From: Pseudolabrys sp.
GTDB taxonomy: Bacteria; Pseudomonadota; Alphaproteobacteria; Rhizobiales; Xanthobacteraceae
NCBI GenBank assembly: GCA_026125925.1
Contig: JAHCKF010000059.1
Location: 1-12,311, forward strand
Length of the DNA: 12,311 nucleotides
Reading direction: 5' to 3'
The notes beneath the pieces were generated by a model, which was not told where the DNA came from, made no database searches, and saw only the letters and a list, made by a program, of their open reading frames with translations. The position numbers were made by a program, and so were the translations under genes. Positions 1 to 5,815 of the stretch are shown piece after piece; the first letter of the stretch is position 1; the number at the start of each line of letters is the position of its first letter.

Positions 1-837
1 GACGACGCGGTGCATGTTGGCCTCGAGCAGGTCCTGCACCTCGGGATCGAGCGTGCGCGCCGTGCCGCGCAACTGCACCGTCTCCGGCAGAACATTGAAG
101 GCATTGCCAGCTTCGACCGCGCAGATCGAGATCACCGCCGATTTGAGCGGATCGACATTGCGCGCCACGATCGACTGTAGATTGGTGATGATCTGCGCCG
201 CGGTCAGCACGGCATCGACCGCCAGATGCGGGCGCGCCGCGTGGCCGCCGACGCCCTCGATGTCGATCTCCAGCGTATCGGTCGCCGCCATGATGGCGCC
301 GCTGTTGATGCCGAATTCGCCGACCGGCATGCCGGGGTAATTGTGCATGCCGTAGAACTCGTCGATGCCGAAGCGGCTGATGATGCCGTCGTCCAGCATG
401 GCCTTGGCGCCGGCGCCGCCCTCTTCCGCGGGCTGAAAGATGACGACGGCGGTGCCGTCGAAATTGCGCGTCTCGGCAAGATAGCGCGCCGCGCCGAGCA
501 GCATCGCGGTGTGGCCGTCATGGCCGCAGGCGTGCATCTTGCCCGGGTTGGTCGACTTGTACGGCAGGTCGTTGAGCTCGGTGATCGGCAGCGCGTCCAT
601 GTCGGCGCGCAGGCCGATGGTCTTGCCGGAGTTCGACTTGCGACCGCGGATGACGCCGATGACGCCGGTGCGGCCGATGCCGGGCACCACCTCGTCGCAG
701 CCGAAGGCCTTCAGCTTCTCCGCCACCGAGGCCGCCGTCCGCTGCACGTCGTAGAGGAGTTCGGGATGGGCGTGCATGTCGCGGCGCCAGGCGGTGATCT
801 CGGGATGCAGGTCGGCGACGCGGTTGATGATCGGCAT
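1..837 (-). CDS. M20 family amidohydrolase (hippurate hydrolase/aminoacylase-like), partial, 3' end off the left edge
   Basis: This minus-strand reading frame is open to the window edge and shows the first 279 residues; the family is usually about 390 long, so roughly the last 110 are missing. Likely a cytoplasmic binuclear-metal hydrolase that removes acyl groups from N-acyl amino acids or amides; the exact substrate cannot be read. Visible: HAHPEL near residue 22, RADMDALP at 77-84, the metal site MHACGHDGH at 101-109 (Cys104, His106), PAEEGG at 136-141 (Glu138/Glu139), and GMHN with His165. The inserted dimerisation (lid) domain starts near 184 and includes GGHAARPH at 197-204. Together these are the signature of the M20D subgroup. 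The start at 837 is chosen because the hydrolase domain begins directly after it; a GAGGA lies 13 nt upstream (851-855), a slightly long spacing. No signal peptide is seen. It is transcribed away from the tRNA and looks monocistronic at its 5' side. Confidence 0.93.
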   Translation of the reverse strand, partial: MPIINRVADLHPEITAWRRDMHAHPELLYDVQRTAASVAEKLKAFGCDEVVPGIGRTGVIGVIRGRKSNSGKTIGLRADMDALPITELNDLPYKSTNPGKMHACGHDGHTAMLLGAARYLAETRNFDGTAVVIFQPAEEGGAGAKAMLDDGIISRFGIDEFYGMHNYPGMPVGEFGINSGAIMAATDTLEIDIEGVGGHAARPHLAVDAVLTAAQIITNLQSIVARNVDPLKSAVISICAVEAGNAFNVLPETVQLRGTARTLDPEVQDLLEANMHRVV

Positions 838-905
838 GACGGCAACTGGCTCCTCGGGGCGGCTTCGGGACCGGACGGTTCCTGGCGGGATTCGACGTGC
901 CATTG

Positions 906-911
906 AGTGTA
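906..911 (-). promoter_or_regulatory. Candidate extended -10 promoter element for the M20 amidohydrolase gene
   Basis: On the minus strand the sequence reads TGC-TACACT, an extended -10 form, about 70 nt upstream of the start codon. No convincing -35 hexamer lies at the normal distance. Inferred from motif only. Confidence 0.3.
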
Positions 912-1016
912 GCAAACGCCGCGCCTGCCGCGCGAGTTCAAGATGTGAGCATAAACGGCGGGTTTTTCACCGGTTTCTGCCCGTCAACAGGCCCCGGGAC
1001 CGGTTCCGTGCGGCTA

Positions 1017-1045
1017 TTGACCCGGACGGCATGCCCCCCTAAACA
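1017..1045 (+). promoter_or_regulatory. Candidate sigma-70 promoter for tRNA-Lys
   Basis: TTGACC (1017-1022) and TAAACA (1040-1045) are separated by exactly 17 nt, a good housekeeping promoter geometry. It would give a leader of about 110 nt before the tRNA, which is long but would be removed by processing. A weaker -10-like TTTATC at 1116-1121 is a nearer alternative without a -35. Confidence 0.35.
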
Positions 1046-1163
1046 GCCCGTCGCGCATGATCCAACTGGAGCCTGGACTGTCGTTTTGGTCCGGTTCGGG
1101 GCCGACCCGCGTTCGTTTATCCCGTCATGGCGGGCCAACCGGATGAGATCATCGCATGGTGAC

Positions 1164-1238
1164 GGGCGCGTAGCTCAGCGGTAGAGCACACGACTTTTAA
1201 TCGCGAGGTCCTGGGTTCGAATCCCAGCGCGCTCACCA
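1164..1238 (+). tRNA. tRNA-Lys (anticodon UUU)
   Basis: The full cloverleaf can be drawn. Acceptor stem GGGCGCG (1164-1170) pairs with CGCGCTC (1228-1234) with one G-U; D-stem GCTC/GAGC is 1173-1176/1184-1187; anticodon loop CTTTTAA is 1194-1200 with TTT as anticodon; variable loop is five bases; T-stem CTGGG/CCCAG surrounds TTCGAAT (1216-1222). The discriminator is A1235 and the CCA end is encoded (1236-1238). It reads lysine codons AAA and AAG. The anticodon stem (1189-1193 with 1201-1205) has an A-C mismatch at its second pair (A1190, C1204). No integrase gene or repeated attachment-site copy of the tRNA 3' end was seen nearby. Confidence 0.96.
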
Positions 1239-1287
1239 CGCCCCCTTCGCCACAGCCACGCCCCACCGGCTCGCGATGAGCGGCCGG

Positions 1288-1710
1288 CTATTTCTGCTGG
1301 ATACCGCGCAAGTACCGGACAACGGCGGCCACGCGTTTGCCGGCGTCCGCCTCGCCTGAGGCCTGCGACAGTTCGCGGCCCCACACCGGCATCTCGAAAT
1401 TGCCGTGGGCGCGAATGGTCTTGCGGCCGTCGATCACCGTTTCGAGCACCTTCTCCGGAAAGACGCCGTCATTGTTCCGGGCCAGCAGCCGCAGATCCGG
1501 CGGCGGGCTGCGCAGGGCCGCCGCCGCAGGACCATCCCCGGCGCCGCTTTCGCCATGACAACTGGCGCAATGCGTCTTGAAAGCCGCCGCGCCGGCAGCC
1601 GCATCGTCATCGTTCGCGTAGGCCAACGGCAACAGGCCCAGCGCCATCTCGGCCATGCCGAACGCGACGATGGCCGACGCAACAGCGGCTCTTCGCGATG
1701 CAATGCTCAT
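1288..1710 (-). CDS. Periplasmic monohaem c-type cytochrome
   Basis: A 140-residue protein with a Sec signal peptide: basic MSIASRR start, hydrophobic core, probable cut after AYA at residue 32. It is followed by a small class I cytochrome c domain. The haem is attached at CASCH (Cys48, Cys51, proximal His52); Met107 in EMPVWG is the likely sixth ligand. The role would be electron transfer in the periplasm; the partner oxidase or dehydrogenase is not in the window. The start at 1710 is preferred over an in-frame ATG at 1800 because GGAGGG (1717-1722) lies 6 nt upstream and the signal peptide begins right there. The longer version would add 30 non-signal-like residues and run through the FixK/FNR-type box. 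It converges on the tRNA and diverges from the gene at 1914. That box suggests induction under low oxygen. Confidence 0.9.
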   Translation of the reverse strand: MSIASRRAAVASAIVAFGMAEMALGLLPLAYANDDDAAAGAAAFKTHCASCHGESGAGDGPAAAALRSPPPDLRLLARNNDGVFPEKVLETVIDGRKTIRAHGNFEMPVWGRELSQASGEADAGKRVAAVVRYLRGIQQK

Positions 1711-1731
1711 CGACCGCCCTCCGACACGGCC

Positions 1732-1745
1732 GGTGCCAAGGCACC
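1732..1745. repeat. 14-bp palindrome in the cytochrome c 5' untranslated region
   Basis: GGTGCC-AA-GGCACC is a perfect 6-bp inverted repeat with a 2-nt centre, 21 nt upstream of the cytochrome c start. It could be a repressor site or a small leader hairpin; nothing in the window names a binder. Confidence 0.4.
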
Positions 1746-1786
1746 CGCCAGGTGGCGTATCAAGCCCCGCGGCGCCGGCGCCGCCA

Positions 1787-1800
1787 TTGACGTGGGTCAA
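1787..1800. promoter_or_regulatory. FixK/FNR-type box (anaerobox) between the cytochrome c gene and the 118-residue protein gene
   Basis: TTGACGTGGGTCAA is a TTGA-N6-TCAA palindrome, and its outer 5 bp (TTGAC/GTCAA) pair perfectly. This matches the box recognised by the CRP/FNR family regulators FixK and FNR, which switch genes on at low oxygen in rhizobia and relatives. Its centre lies about 83 nt upstream of the cytochrome c start. A weak -10-like stretch (minus strand, around 1757-1764) would put the box near -41 to -44, the usual class II activator position. The box is symmetric and could also act on the plus-strand gene at 1914. Confidence 0.6.
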
Positions 1801-1913
1801 AGCCGAGATGCGGCGACCGGTCGGGACAGTTTCATCGCAAAATTGTCGGCGCCATTTCCTTTCTGTTAACCAAATCAGGGCACATGGGACTCTTCGGGGT
1901 TGGAGGATTCTGT

Positions 1914-2270
1914 ATGCGCCTCAATGAAGAGACCTGTCCCGTACCCGAGAGTCTGCTCGGTCAGCTTTATCGCGTCACGCCGCAGGGCCTGCCCGCCCTG
2001 ATCGACGCCGTTCCGCCGAACACCCGGGCGCTCCTCGCGGTCTACTGCTATCGCCGCGCGCACCTGGCGCCGCTCGGTCTGGCCATTGCCGCGAGTTGCC
2101 ACGAAGACGATCTCGCGGAGCATGGCGGCAATCTCGGCTCGGACCTGTTCGAGAAATCGCGCAAGTCGCCGCGGATCGCGGAGAGCCTGCCGTCGCAGCG
2201 CAAGAAGATCAGCCTGTCCACCGGGCCAATCCGCCAATTGCCGCCGCTCGAAGACGAGCTCGACAGCTAG
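1914..2270 (+). CDS. Conserved-looking hypothetical protein, 118 residues
   Basis: Not recognised as a named family. The start at 1914 is set by a GGAGG at 1902-1906 with a 7-nt spacer; an ATG ten codons upstream lacks a binding site. The product appears soluble, with no signal peptide or membrane segment. It has an acidic N-terminus, a central Ala/Leu-rich helical part (RALLAVYCYRRAHL near 40-55, then LGLAIAAS), and a polar, charged C-terminal third from residue 70 on. Three cysteines (in EETCP, VYCY and SCHED) are not arranged as a metal site. It reads away from the cytochrome c gene and shares its upstream region, so the FixK/FNR-type box may also affect it. A weak promoter, TTGTCG (1843-1848) with TTAACC (1866-1871), precedes it. 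The antisense frame over the same bases is a shadow. Confidence 0.75.
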   Translation: MRLNEETCPVPESLLGQLYRVTPQGLPALIDAVPPNTRALLAVYCYRRAHLAPLGLAIAASCHEDDLAEHGGNLGSDLFEKSRKSPRIAESLPSQRKKISLSTGPIRQLPPLEDELDS

Positions 2271-2523
2271 CCATTCACGCCGGCCTGCCGGACTTGTGAC
2301 GTCGCCGTGACACCGCGCGCGCGGTTTGCGGCGGCGCGAATTGTCCTGCGCATGTTGATGTTTGAGGACTTGCTGCACCGCAATTTAGAACGCGACGCAT
2401 TCCAGAGCGTCATAAAACTTTGCCCGGACGGCCACCACAGTTCCACCAATCTGTCTCGCGGCCGCCATGGTTGACCTCCAGCTTCGCCCTCACGGACGAC
2501 TCAAGGTGCCACAGGAGGCCACC

Positions 2524-2739
2524 ATGCAGCTCCACTGCTATCCGGCGACGTTCTCGATGGTCCGCGTTTTCGGGACCGCGTTGCGCTGCATCGAATGCGG
2601 CGACCAGCTCATCGCGCCGATTTCTTCCGAGTTCGTCGATGGCGGCGAAATCCGTCACTACTGGGAATGCGACTCCTGCGGCACGACAACGTGCACGTCG
2701 ATCGACATCGACAACCTGGCCCACGAACAAGAGGCTTGA
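2524..2739 (+). CDS. Small zinc-ribbon-like protein, 71 residues, two CxxC knuckles
   Basis: Two knuckles, CIEC (Cys22, Cys25) and CDSC (Cys49, Cys52), are 23 residues apart, the layout of a small zinc ribbon binding one Zn by four cysteines. HYWECDSCGTTT resembles the second strand of such ribbons. The protein ends in an acidic tail. Function is unknown; small ribbons bind nucleic acid or protein partners, but nothing here decides which. The start at 2524 is chosen because AGGAGG (2513-2518) lies 5 nt upstream; an in-frame ATG at 2467 would add 19 residues without a good site. About 250 bp upstream is non-coding with no clear promoter. The next gene on the same strand (2828) starts 88 nt after its stop and has its own strong ribosome binding site. 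Confidence 0.8.
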   Translation: MQLHCYPATFSMVRVFGTALRCIECGDQLIAPISSEFVDGGEIRHYWECDSCGTTTCTSIDIDNLAHEQEA

Positions 2740-2782
2740 CCGCCCGCCCGGAATATCGGCTCCCTTGCGGTGTTGTTTTAGT

Positions 2783-2801
2783 GCGGCCCGATTCCGGCCG
2801 C
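2783..2801. other. GC-rich hairpin in the leader of the CHRD protein gene
   Basis: GCGGCC (2783-2788) pairs with GGCCGC (2796-2801) around a 7-nt loop. It ends 15 nt before the AGGAGG of the CHRD gene. No T-run follows on either strand, so it is not an intrinsic terminator; it might stabilise the mRNA or modulate translation. Confidence 0.4.
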
Positions 2802-2827
2802 CCATCGACACGAATGAGGAGGCAGCC

Positions 2828-3271
2828 ATGACCACCCGATTTGTGCGCCAGACACTGGCCGGCGCGGCTCTGATAGCAGGCCTGTCGCTCGCATCGCCGG
2901 CGCTGGCGGCAACCGTCAATCTCAAGGCCGATCTGTCCGGCGCGAGTGAGGTTCCGCCCAACGACAGCGCGGCCAAGGGCGCCGTCACCGCTACCTACGA
3001 CAGCGACAGCAGGACATTGACCTGGAAAGGCACCTATAGCGGCCTCTCCGGCCCGGCCGTCGCCGCGCACTTCCACAGCGGCGAACCCGGCAAGAATGGT
3101 GGCGTCGCGGTGCCGATCTTCACCAGCGCCGACAAGGCCGGAAGCCCGTTCGAAGGCAAGGCCACCCTGACCGATGCGCAGGCCGCCGATCTGATGGCGG
3201 GCAAGCTCTACGTCAACATCCACACCGCCGCACACAAGGCCGGCGAGATTCGTGGCCAGGTGACCAAGTAG
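2828..3271 (+). CDS. Secreted CHRD-domain protein
   Basis: A 147-residue protein with a clear Sec signal peptide (MTTRFVRQ start, hydrophobic stretch 9-22, cut after SPALA at residue 28), so most of it works in the periplasm or outside. The mature part is one CHRD domain, a beta-sandwich-like fold first noticed in the animal protein chordin and common in bacteria. Seen: LSGASEVPP at 36-44, HFHSGEPGKNG with His81 and His83, and LYVNIHTAAHKAGEIRGQ at 127-144 with His132 and His136. The conserved histidines could bind a metal, but no enzyme activity is established for bacterial members. Start at 2828 has AGGAGG (2817-2822) at a 5-nt spacing. It is followed by a strong intrinsic terminator, so its transcript ends before the coiled-coil gene. 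Confidence 0.92.
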   Translation: MTTRFVRQTLAGAALIAGLSLASPALAATVNLKADLSGASEVPPNDSAAKGAVTATYDSDSRTLTWKGTYSGLSGPAVAAHFHSGEPGKNGGVAVPIFTSADKAGSPFEGKATLTDAQAADLMAGKLYVNIHTAAHKAGEIRGQVTK

Positions 3272-3336
3272 GACACAGCGAAACCGGTTGGACAGGCCCT
3301 CCCCGGCTTTCGCGAGCGACATCTGCCACGGTCCAG

Positions 3337-3370
3337 AAACCCGCCGCCCACCAGGACGGCGGGTTTTGCT
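3337..3370 (+). terminator. Intrinsic terminator after the CHRD gene
   Basis: AAACCCGCCG (3337-3346) and CGGCGGGTTT (3357-3366) form a perfect 10-bp stem with a 10-nt loop, followed by a short T-rich tail (TTTTGCT). It lies 66 nt after the CHRD stop and separates it from the coiled-coil gene. Confidence 0.85.
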
Positions 3371-3386
3371 CGCACAAGAGGCGTCT

Positions 3387-3401
3387 TTAACCGATCGTTA
3401 A
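3387..3401 (+). promoter_or_regulatory. CtrA-type box (TTAA-N7-TTAA) upstream of the coiled-coil gene
   Basis: TTAACCGATCGTTAA is an exact TTAA-N7-TTAA, the site bound by the alphaproteobacterial cell-cycle regulator CtrA. Its centre (3394) is about 36 nt before the predicted start of transcription near 3430, where CtrA usually overlaps the -35. A -10-like GTTAAT at 3418-3423 fits that position. A second pair of TTAA at 3419-3422 and 3429-3432 has a 6-nt gap instead of 7. Four TTAA within 46 bp is striking in DNA this GC-rich. CtrA itself is not in the window, so regulation is inferred. Confidence 0.55.
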
Positions 3402-3435
3402 TCACACCGGAACGATGGTTAATTGTCATTAAGAG

Positions 3436-4647
3436 ATGAGTCGTTCGATCGAGGGCGACCTGAGGCGCATGCAAGCGGGACGAAACCCCATCTCCAGCGC
3501 GGAGCCGCCCGGCATCGATGAGCTGTCGCAGCGCCTGTCGGCACTCGCGACGCGCATCGACACGCTCAATGGCGGGCGGCGGCCGGCCCGCAGCGCCGGC
3601 GCGTCGAAGCCCGCGACTCTGATCAAGACCCTGGTTACCCCCCGGCCGCAGCCCCAAGCGCCGGCCGGCCAGGCAAGCGGCCACCAAGCCGATGCCGACC
3701 CGACCTTGCCCGACCGCGATCCGGACGGCCGGCTCTGGCCACGCATCCCGGCGCCGGGGCCTGCGCCTGCGGGCGACCAGTCCACTCGTATCGCCGAGTT
3801 GGAGACCCTTCTGCGCGAACGCGACCAGCGCATTGCCGAACTGACCGGCCAGCGCGATCAGCAGGCGCAGGAACTGCAGCGCGCCCATCATCAGATCAAC
3901 AGCAGCGCGTTGACCCTCGGCTCGCTGCACGAACTGGCGCAATCGCGCGACGGCGAAGTTGCCGAGCTGACGCGCCGGCTGCTCGAGTCGGAAAACGAAA
4001 AGGTCGCACTGGAATCGCGGCTGGCCACGGCCCTGCGCGACGCGAACAACTCGATGGTGCGTCTGGTGACCAGCCAGAGCACGCTCAACGACCAGAGCAC
4101 CGATCTCGCCGAATCCAAGGCGCTGATCGAGGACTTGCGCGCTCAGCTCGAAAAGGCGCTGACCGCCAACGCCTTTCAGCTCGCGCATGCGGAAAGCCGG
4201 CTGCAACGCCGCTTCGATGCCGAACTCAAGGTGCATACCGACAATGCCAATCGGCAACTCGATGAGATGCAGGCGCTGATCCAGGAATGCGACGCACGCA
4301 TCTCAGAGGTGGAGGCCGACAAGGCCGCGCTCGTTCAATCCAACGAGACGCTGTCGGCCGTGCTGAGCGCCACCCGCGCCGAGCTCGATGCCGCTCGGGA
4401 AACCATCGCCGCCAAGGACAAGCACATCGAATTCCTCGACACCGTCATCAAAGTGGCGCGGGACAATGCCGAGGCGACAATGCGCGAGCTGGTCGCCGAA
4501 TTCGACCGTGAGCGCGCCGAGTACGCCGCCAAGGCGCAGGCCGCCAGCGCCCTGCAGCAGGATATCGTCCGCCTTCTGCCGCGTCTGCTCGAGCGCCGCG
4601 CCGCCGCGAATGAACTTTCCGCTTTCCAAGCCGCACCCGCGGCCTGA
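3436..4647 (+). CDS. Long coiled-coil protein of unknown function, 403 residues
   Basis: No enzyme domain is recognisable. Layout: an N-terminal helical piece (residues 1-45, with IDELSQRLSALATRID heptads), a Pro/Ala/Arg-rich flexible linker (about 46-115), then a nearly unbroken coiled coil to about residue 385 rich in Glu, Arg, Gln, Ala and Leu (for example RIAELETLLRERDQRIAEL from 118). No signal peptide or membrane segment, so probably a cytoplasmic scaffold or filament-like protein. The start is uncertain: ATG 3436 has no proper ribosome binding site (only AAGAG touching it), and a second ATG at 3469 has GAGG too close. If transcription begins near 3430 the mRNA is almost leaderless, which would explain this. 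The upstream CtrA-type box hints at a cell-cycle, polarity or motility role. Its TGA stop touches the stop of the AraC gene on the other strand with no base between. Confidence 0.85.
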   Translation: MSRSIEGDLRRMQAGRNPISSAEPPGIDELSQRLSALATRIDTLNGGRRPARSAGASKPATLIKTLVTPRPQPQAPAGQASGHQADADPTLPDRDPDGRLWPRIPAPGPAPAGDQSTRIAELETLLRERDQRIAELTGQRDQQAQELQRAHHQINSSALTLGSLHELAQSRDGEVAELTRRLLESENEKVALESRLATALRDANNSMVRLVTSQSTLNDQSTDLAESKALIEDLRAQLEKALTANAFQLAHAESRLQRRFDAELKVHTDNANRQLDEMQALIQECDARISEVEADKAALVQSNETLSAVLSATRAELDAARETIAAKDKHIEFLDTVIKVARDNAEATMRELVAEFDRERAEYAAKAQAASALQQDIVRLLPRLLERRAAANELSAFQAAPAA

Positions 4648-5661
4648 TCAGGCTGACGCCGACGCATTGTCGCGCCAGCGGCCTGGCGTTTCCCCGGTCA
4701 CGCGCTTGAAAGCGCGGTTGAACGCCGCTTCCGACTCGTAACCGATGCCGGCGGCAATCGCCGCCAGGCTCTCGCGGCTGGAACGAAGCCGTTCCGCCGC
4801 AATCTGCATTCGCCAGTGCGTGACGTACTCGATGGGGCTTTGCCCGAGCACGGCGTTGAAGCGATCGGCAAGCACCGTGCGTGAGGCGCCGGCCTCGCGG
4901 GCAATATCGTCCACCGTCCAGCGCCGCGCCGGCTCGCCGTGCACGATCTGCAGCGCCCGGCTGAGCAGCGGATCGTTGACTGCTGCGAACCAGCCTTTGG
5001 CATTGGGCGGCAAGCGTGTCGTGTAACGGCGCAAGACTTCAATGAACAGGATTTCCATGAGCCGGCCGAGCACGATTTCGGTGCCCGGCGCCGCCTCCTC
5101 GGCCAGCGTGATGATCTGCTGCACGGTCGAGGCCAGCAGCGCGCTGACCTTGTCGTCACCGGTACGATCGATGAGCAGCGGCGGCAACGTACGGAACACC
5201 GGCGCAATCAGGAACTCGGACGACTCGATGAAGCCGCACACCATGCGCAAGGCTTCGCCATCGCCGCCATGCGTGAGCTGTGACATGCCCGGCACCAAAC
5301 TCGCACGCAGCAACGCGTCCGCCCGCACCATCTCGGCGCCTTCGCCGTTCCAGAAACGATGCTCGTCGGCAAAGGGCACGAGCAGAATGTCGCCGGCCGA
5401 TATCCGTGTCGGCTCGGCGCCATCGACTTCGACAATGCACGAACCCGACGCGATCAGATGAAAGATGCTGACGTGACGGAAATGCGCCAACGGCGAATTC
5501 GGATCGAAATGCCGCGGCGTGATGATGCCGAACGGAGTTTTAAAACACGCATTCAAAAAAACAGATCCGTGCAGCCGGATGGTGCGCAGGGTATCGGTCA
5601 GAATATCTGATCCGGTAGCGCGGTCCGGTGTCGCTGCATATGATTGCGTTGTCCCAGTCAT
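4648..5661 (-). CDS. AraC-family transcriptional regulator with N-terminal cupin sensor
   Basis: A 337-residue regulator. Residues about 20-205 form the cupin-type ligand-binding domain common in this subgroup (ILTDTLRTIRLHGSVF near 20, then HLIASGSCIVEVDG and the AGDILLVPFADEHRF core near 89-103). Residues about 240-332 are the AraC double helix-turn-helix: WTVDDIAREAGASRTVLADRF is the first unit, GYESEAAFNRAFKR the second, closed by the typical GETPGRWR. The start at 5661 is chosen because the sensor domain begins soon after it; the open frame continues 73 codons upstream through the intergenic region without family similarity. Its ribosome binding site is weak (AAGGG about 13 nt upstream). 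It diverges from the methyltransferase gene with 154 bp between starts, the usual arrangement for a local activator. The ligand is unknown. Confidence 0.93.
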   Translation of the reverse strand: MTGTTQSYAATPDRATGSDILTDTLRTIRLHGSVFLNACFKTPFGIITPRHFDPNSPLAHFRHVSIFHLIASGSCIVEVDGAEPTRISAGDILLVPFADEHRFWNGEGAEMVRADALLRASLVPGMSQLTHGGDGEALRMVCGFIESSEFLIAPVFRTLPPLLIDRTGDDKVSALLASTVQQIITLAEEAAPGTEIVLGRLMEILFIEVLRRYTTRLPPNAKGWFAAVNDPLLSRALQIVHGEPARRWTVDDIAREAGASRTVLADRFNAVLGQSPIEYVTHWRMQIAAERLRSSRESLAAIAAGIGYESEAAFNRAFKRVTGETPGRWRDNASASA

Positions 5662-5815
5662 TGAGCGGCTCGGCCCTTGCCCGTATTCAGCGCCCCGAAA
5701 GCAGGGTCTGCCGGGCGGCGCGCACACTAGCCCATACCGGCGATTTCCAGCAATCCGGCCTGTTTGCCCGCTGACCGGGCCACGGCTGCGCATGTCAACA
5801 TCGAAGGAACAGAAT
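5662..5815. promoter_or_regulatory. Divergent promoter region of the AraC regulator and the methyltransferase unit
   Basis: This 154-bp gap must hold the promoters of both directions. No strong sigma-70 hexamer pair is seen, which fits activator-dependent promoters. A short direct repeat (TTGCCCG at 5677-5683 and 5763-5769, with TTTGCCCG in the second) could be part of operator half-sites, but it is too short to be sure. Confidence 0.35.

Larger units (their letters stand above)
838..1163. other. Intergenic region of 326 bp between the amidohydrolase gene and tRNA-Lys
   Basis: No credible gene is seen. Short open frames here lack ribosome binding sites, and one of them runs into the tRNA. 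The stretch holds the candidate promoters of the two outward-reading genes. A 9-bp direct repeat, CGGGACCGG, occurs at 866-874 and 995-1003; its meaning is unknown and it may be chance in GC-rich DNA. Confidence 0.6.

Noticed and set aside
1239..1287. Terminator hairpin between tRNA-Lys and the cytochrome c stop
   Set aside because: CCGG/CCGG repeats near 1266-1287 form only an imperfect stem with no T-run.
1164..1290. tRNA as integration site of a mobile element
   Set aside because: No integrase, no second copy of the tRNA 3' end, and neighbours look like ordinary chromosomal genes.
1175..1384. Minus-strand open frame of 69 codons ending in GIRTQDLAIKSRVLYR
   Set aside because: It reads antisense through tRNA-Lys; this ending is a well-known false protein made by translating a tRNA gene backwards.
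1711..1800. Longer start for the cytochrome c gene at 1800
   Set aside because: It adds 30 residues before a complete signal peptide, has no ribosome binding site, and overlaps the FixK/FNR-type box.
1875..2378. Minus-strand open frame of 167 codons opposite the 118-residue protein
   Set aside because: No binding site or family feature; the plus-strand gene has a well-placed GGAGG.
3208..4257. Minus-strand open frame of 349 codons
   Set aside because: Covers the CHRD end, the terminator, the CtrA-type box and the coiled-coil gene; no ribosome binding site and shadow-like composition.
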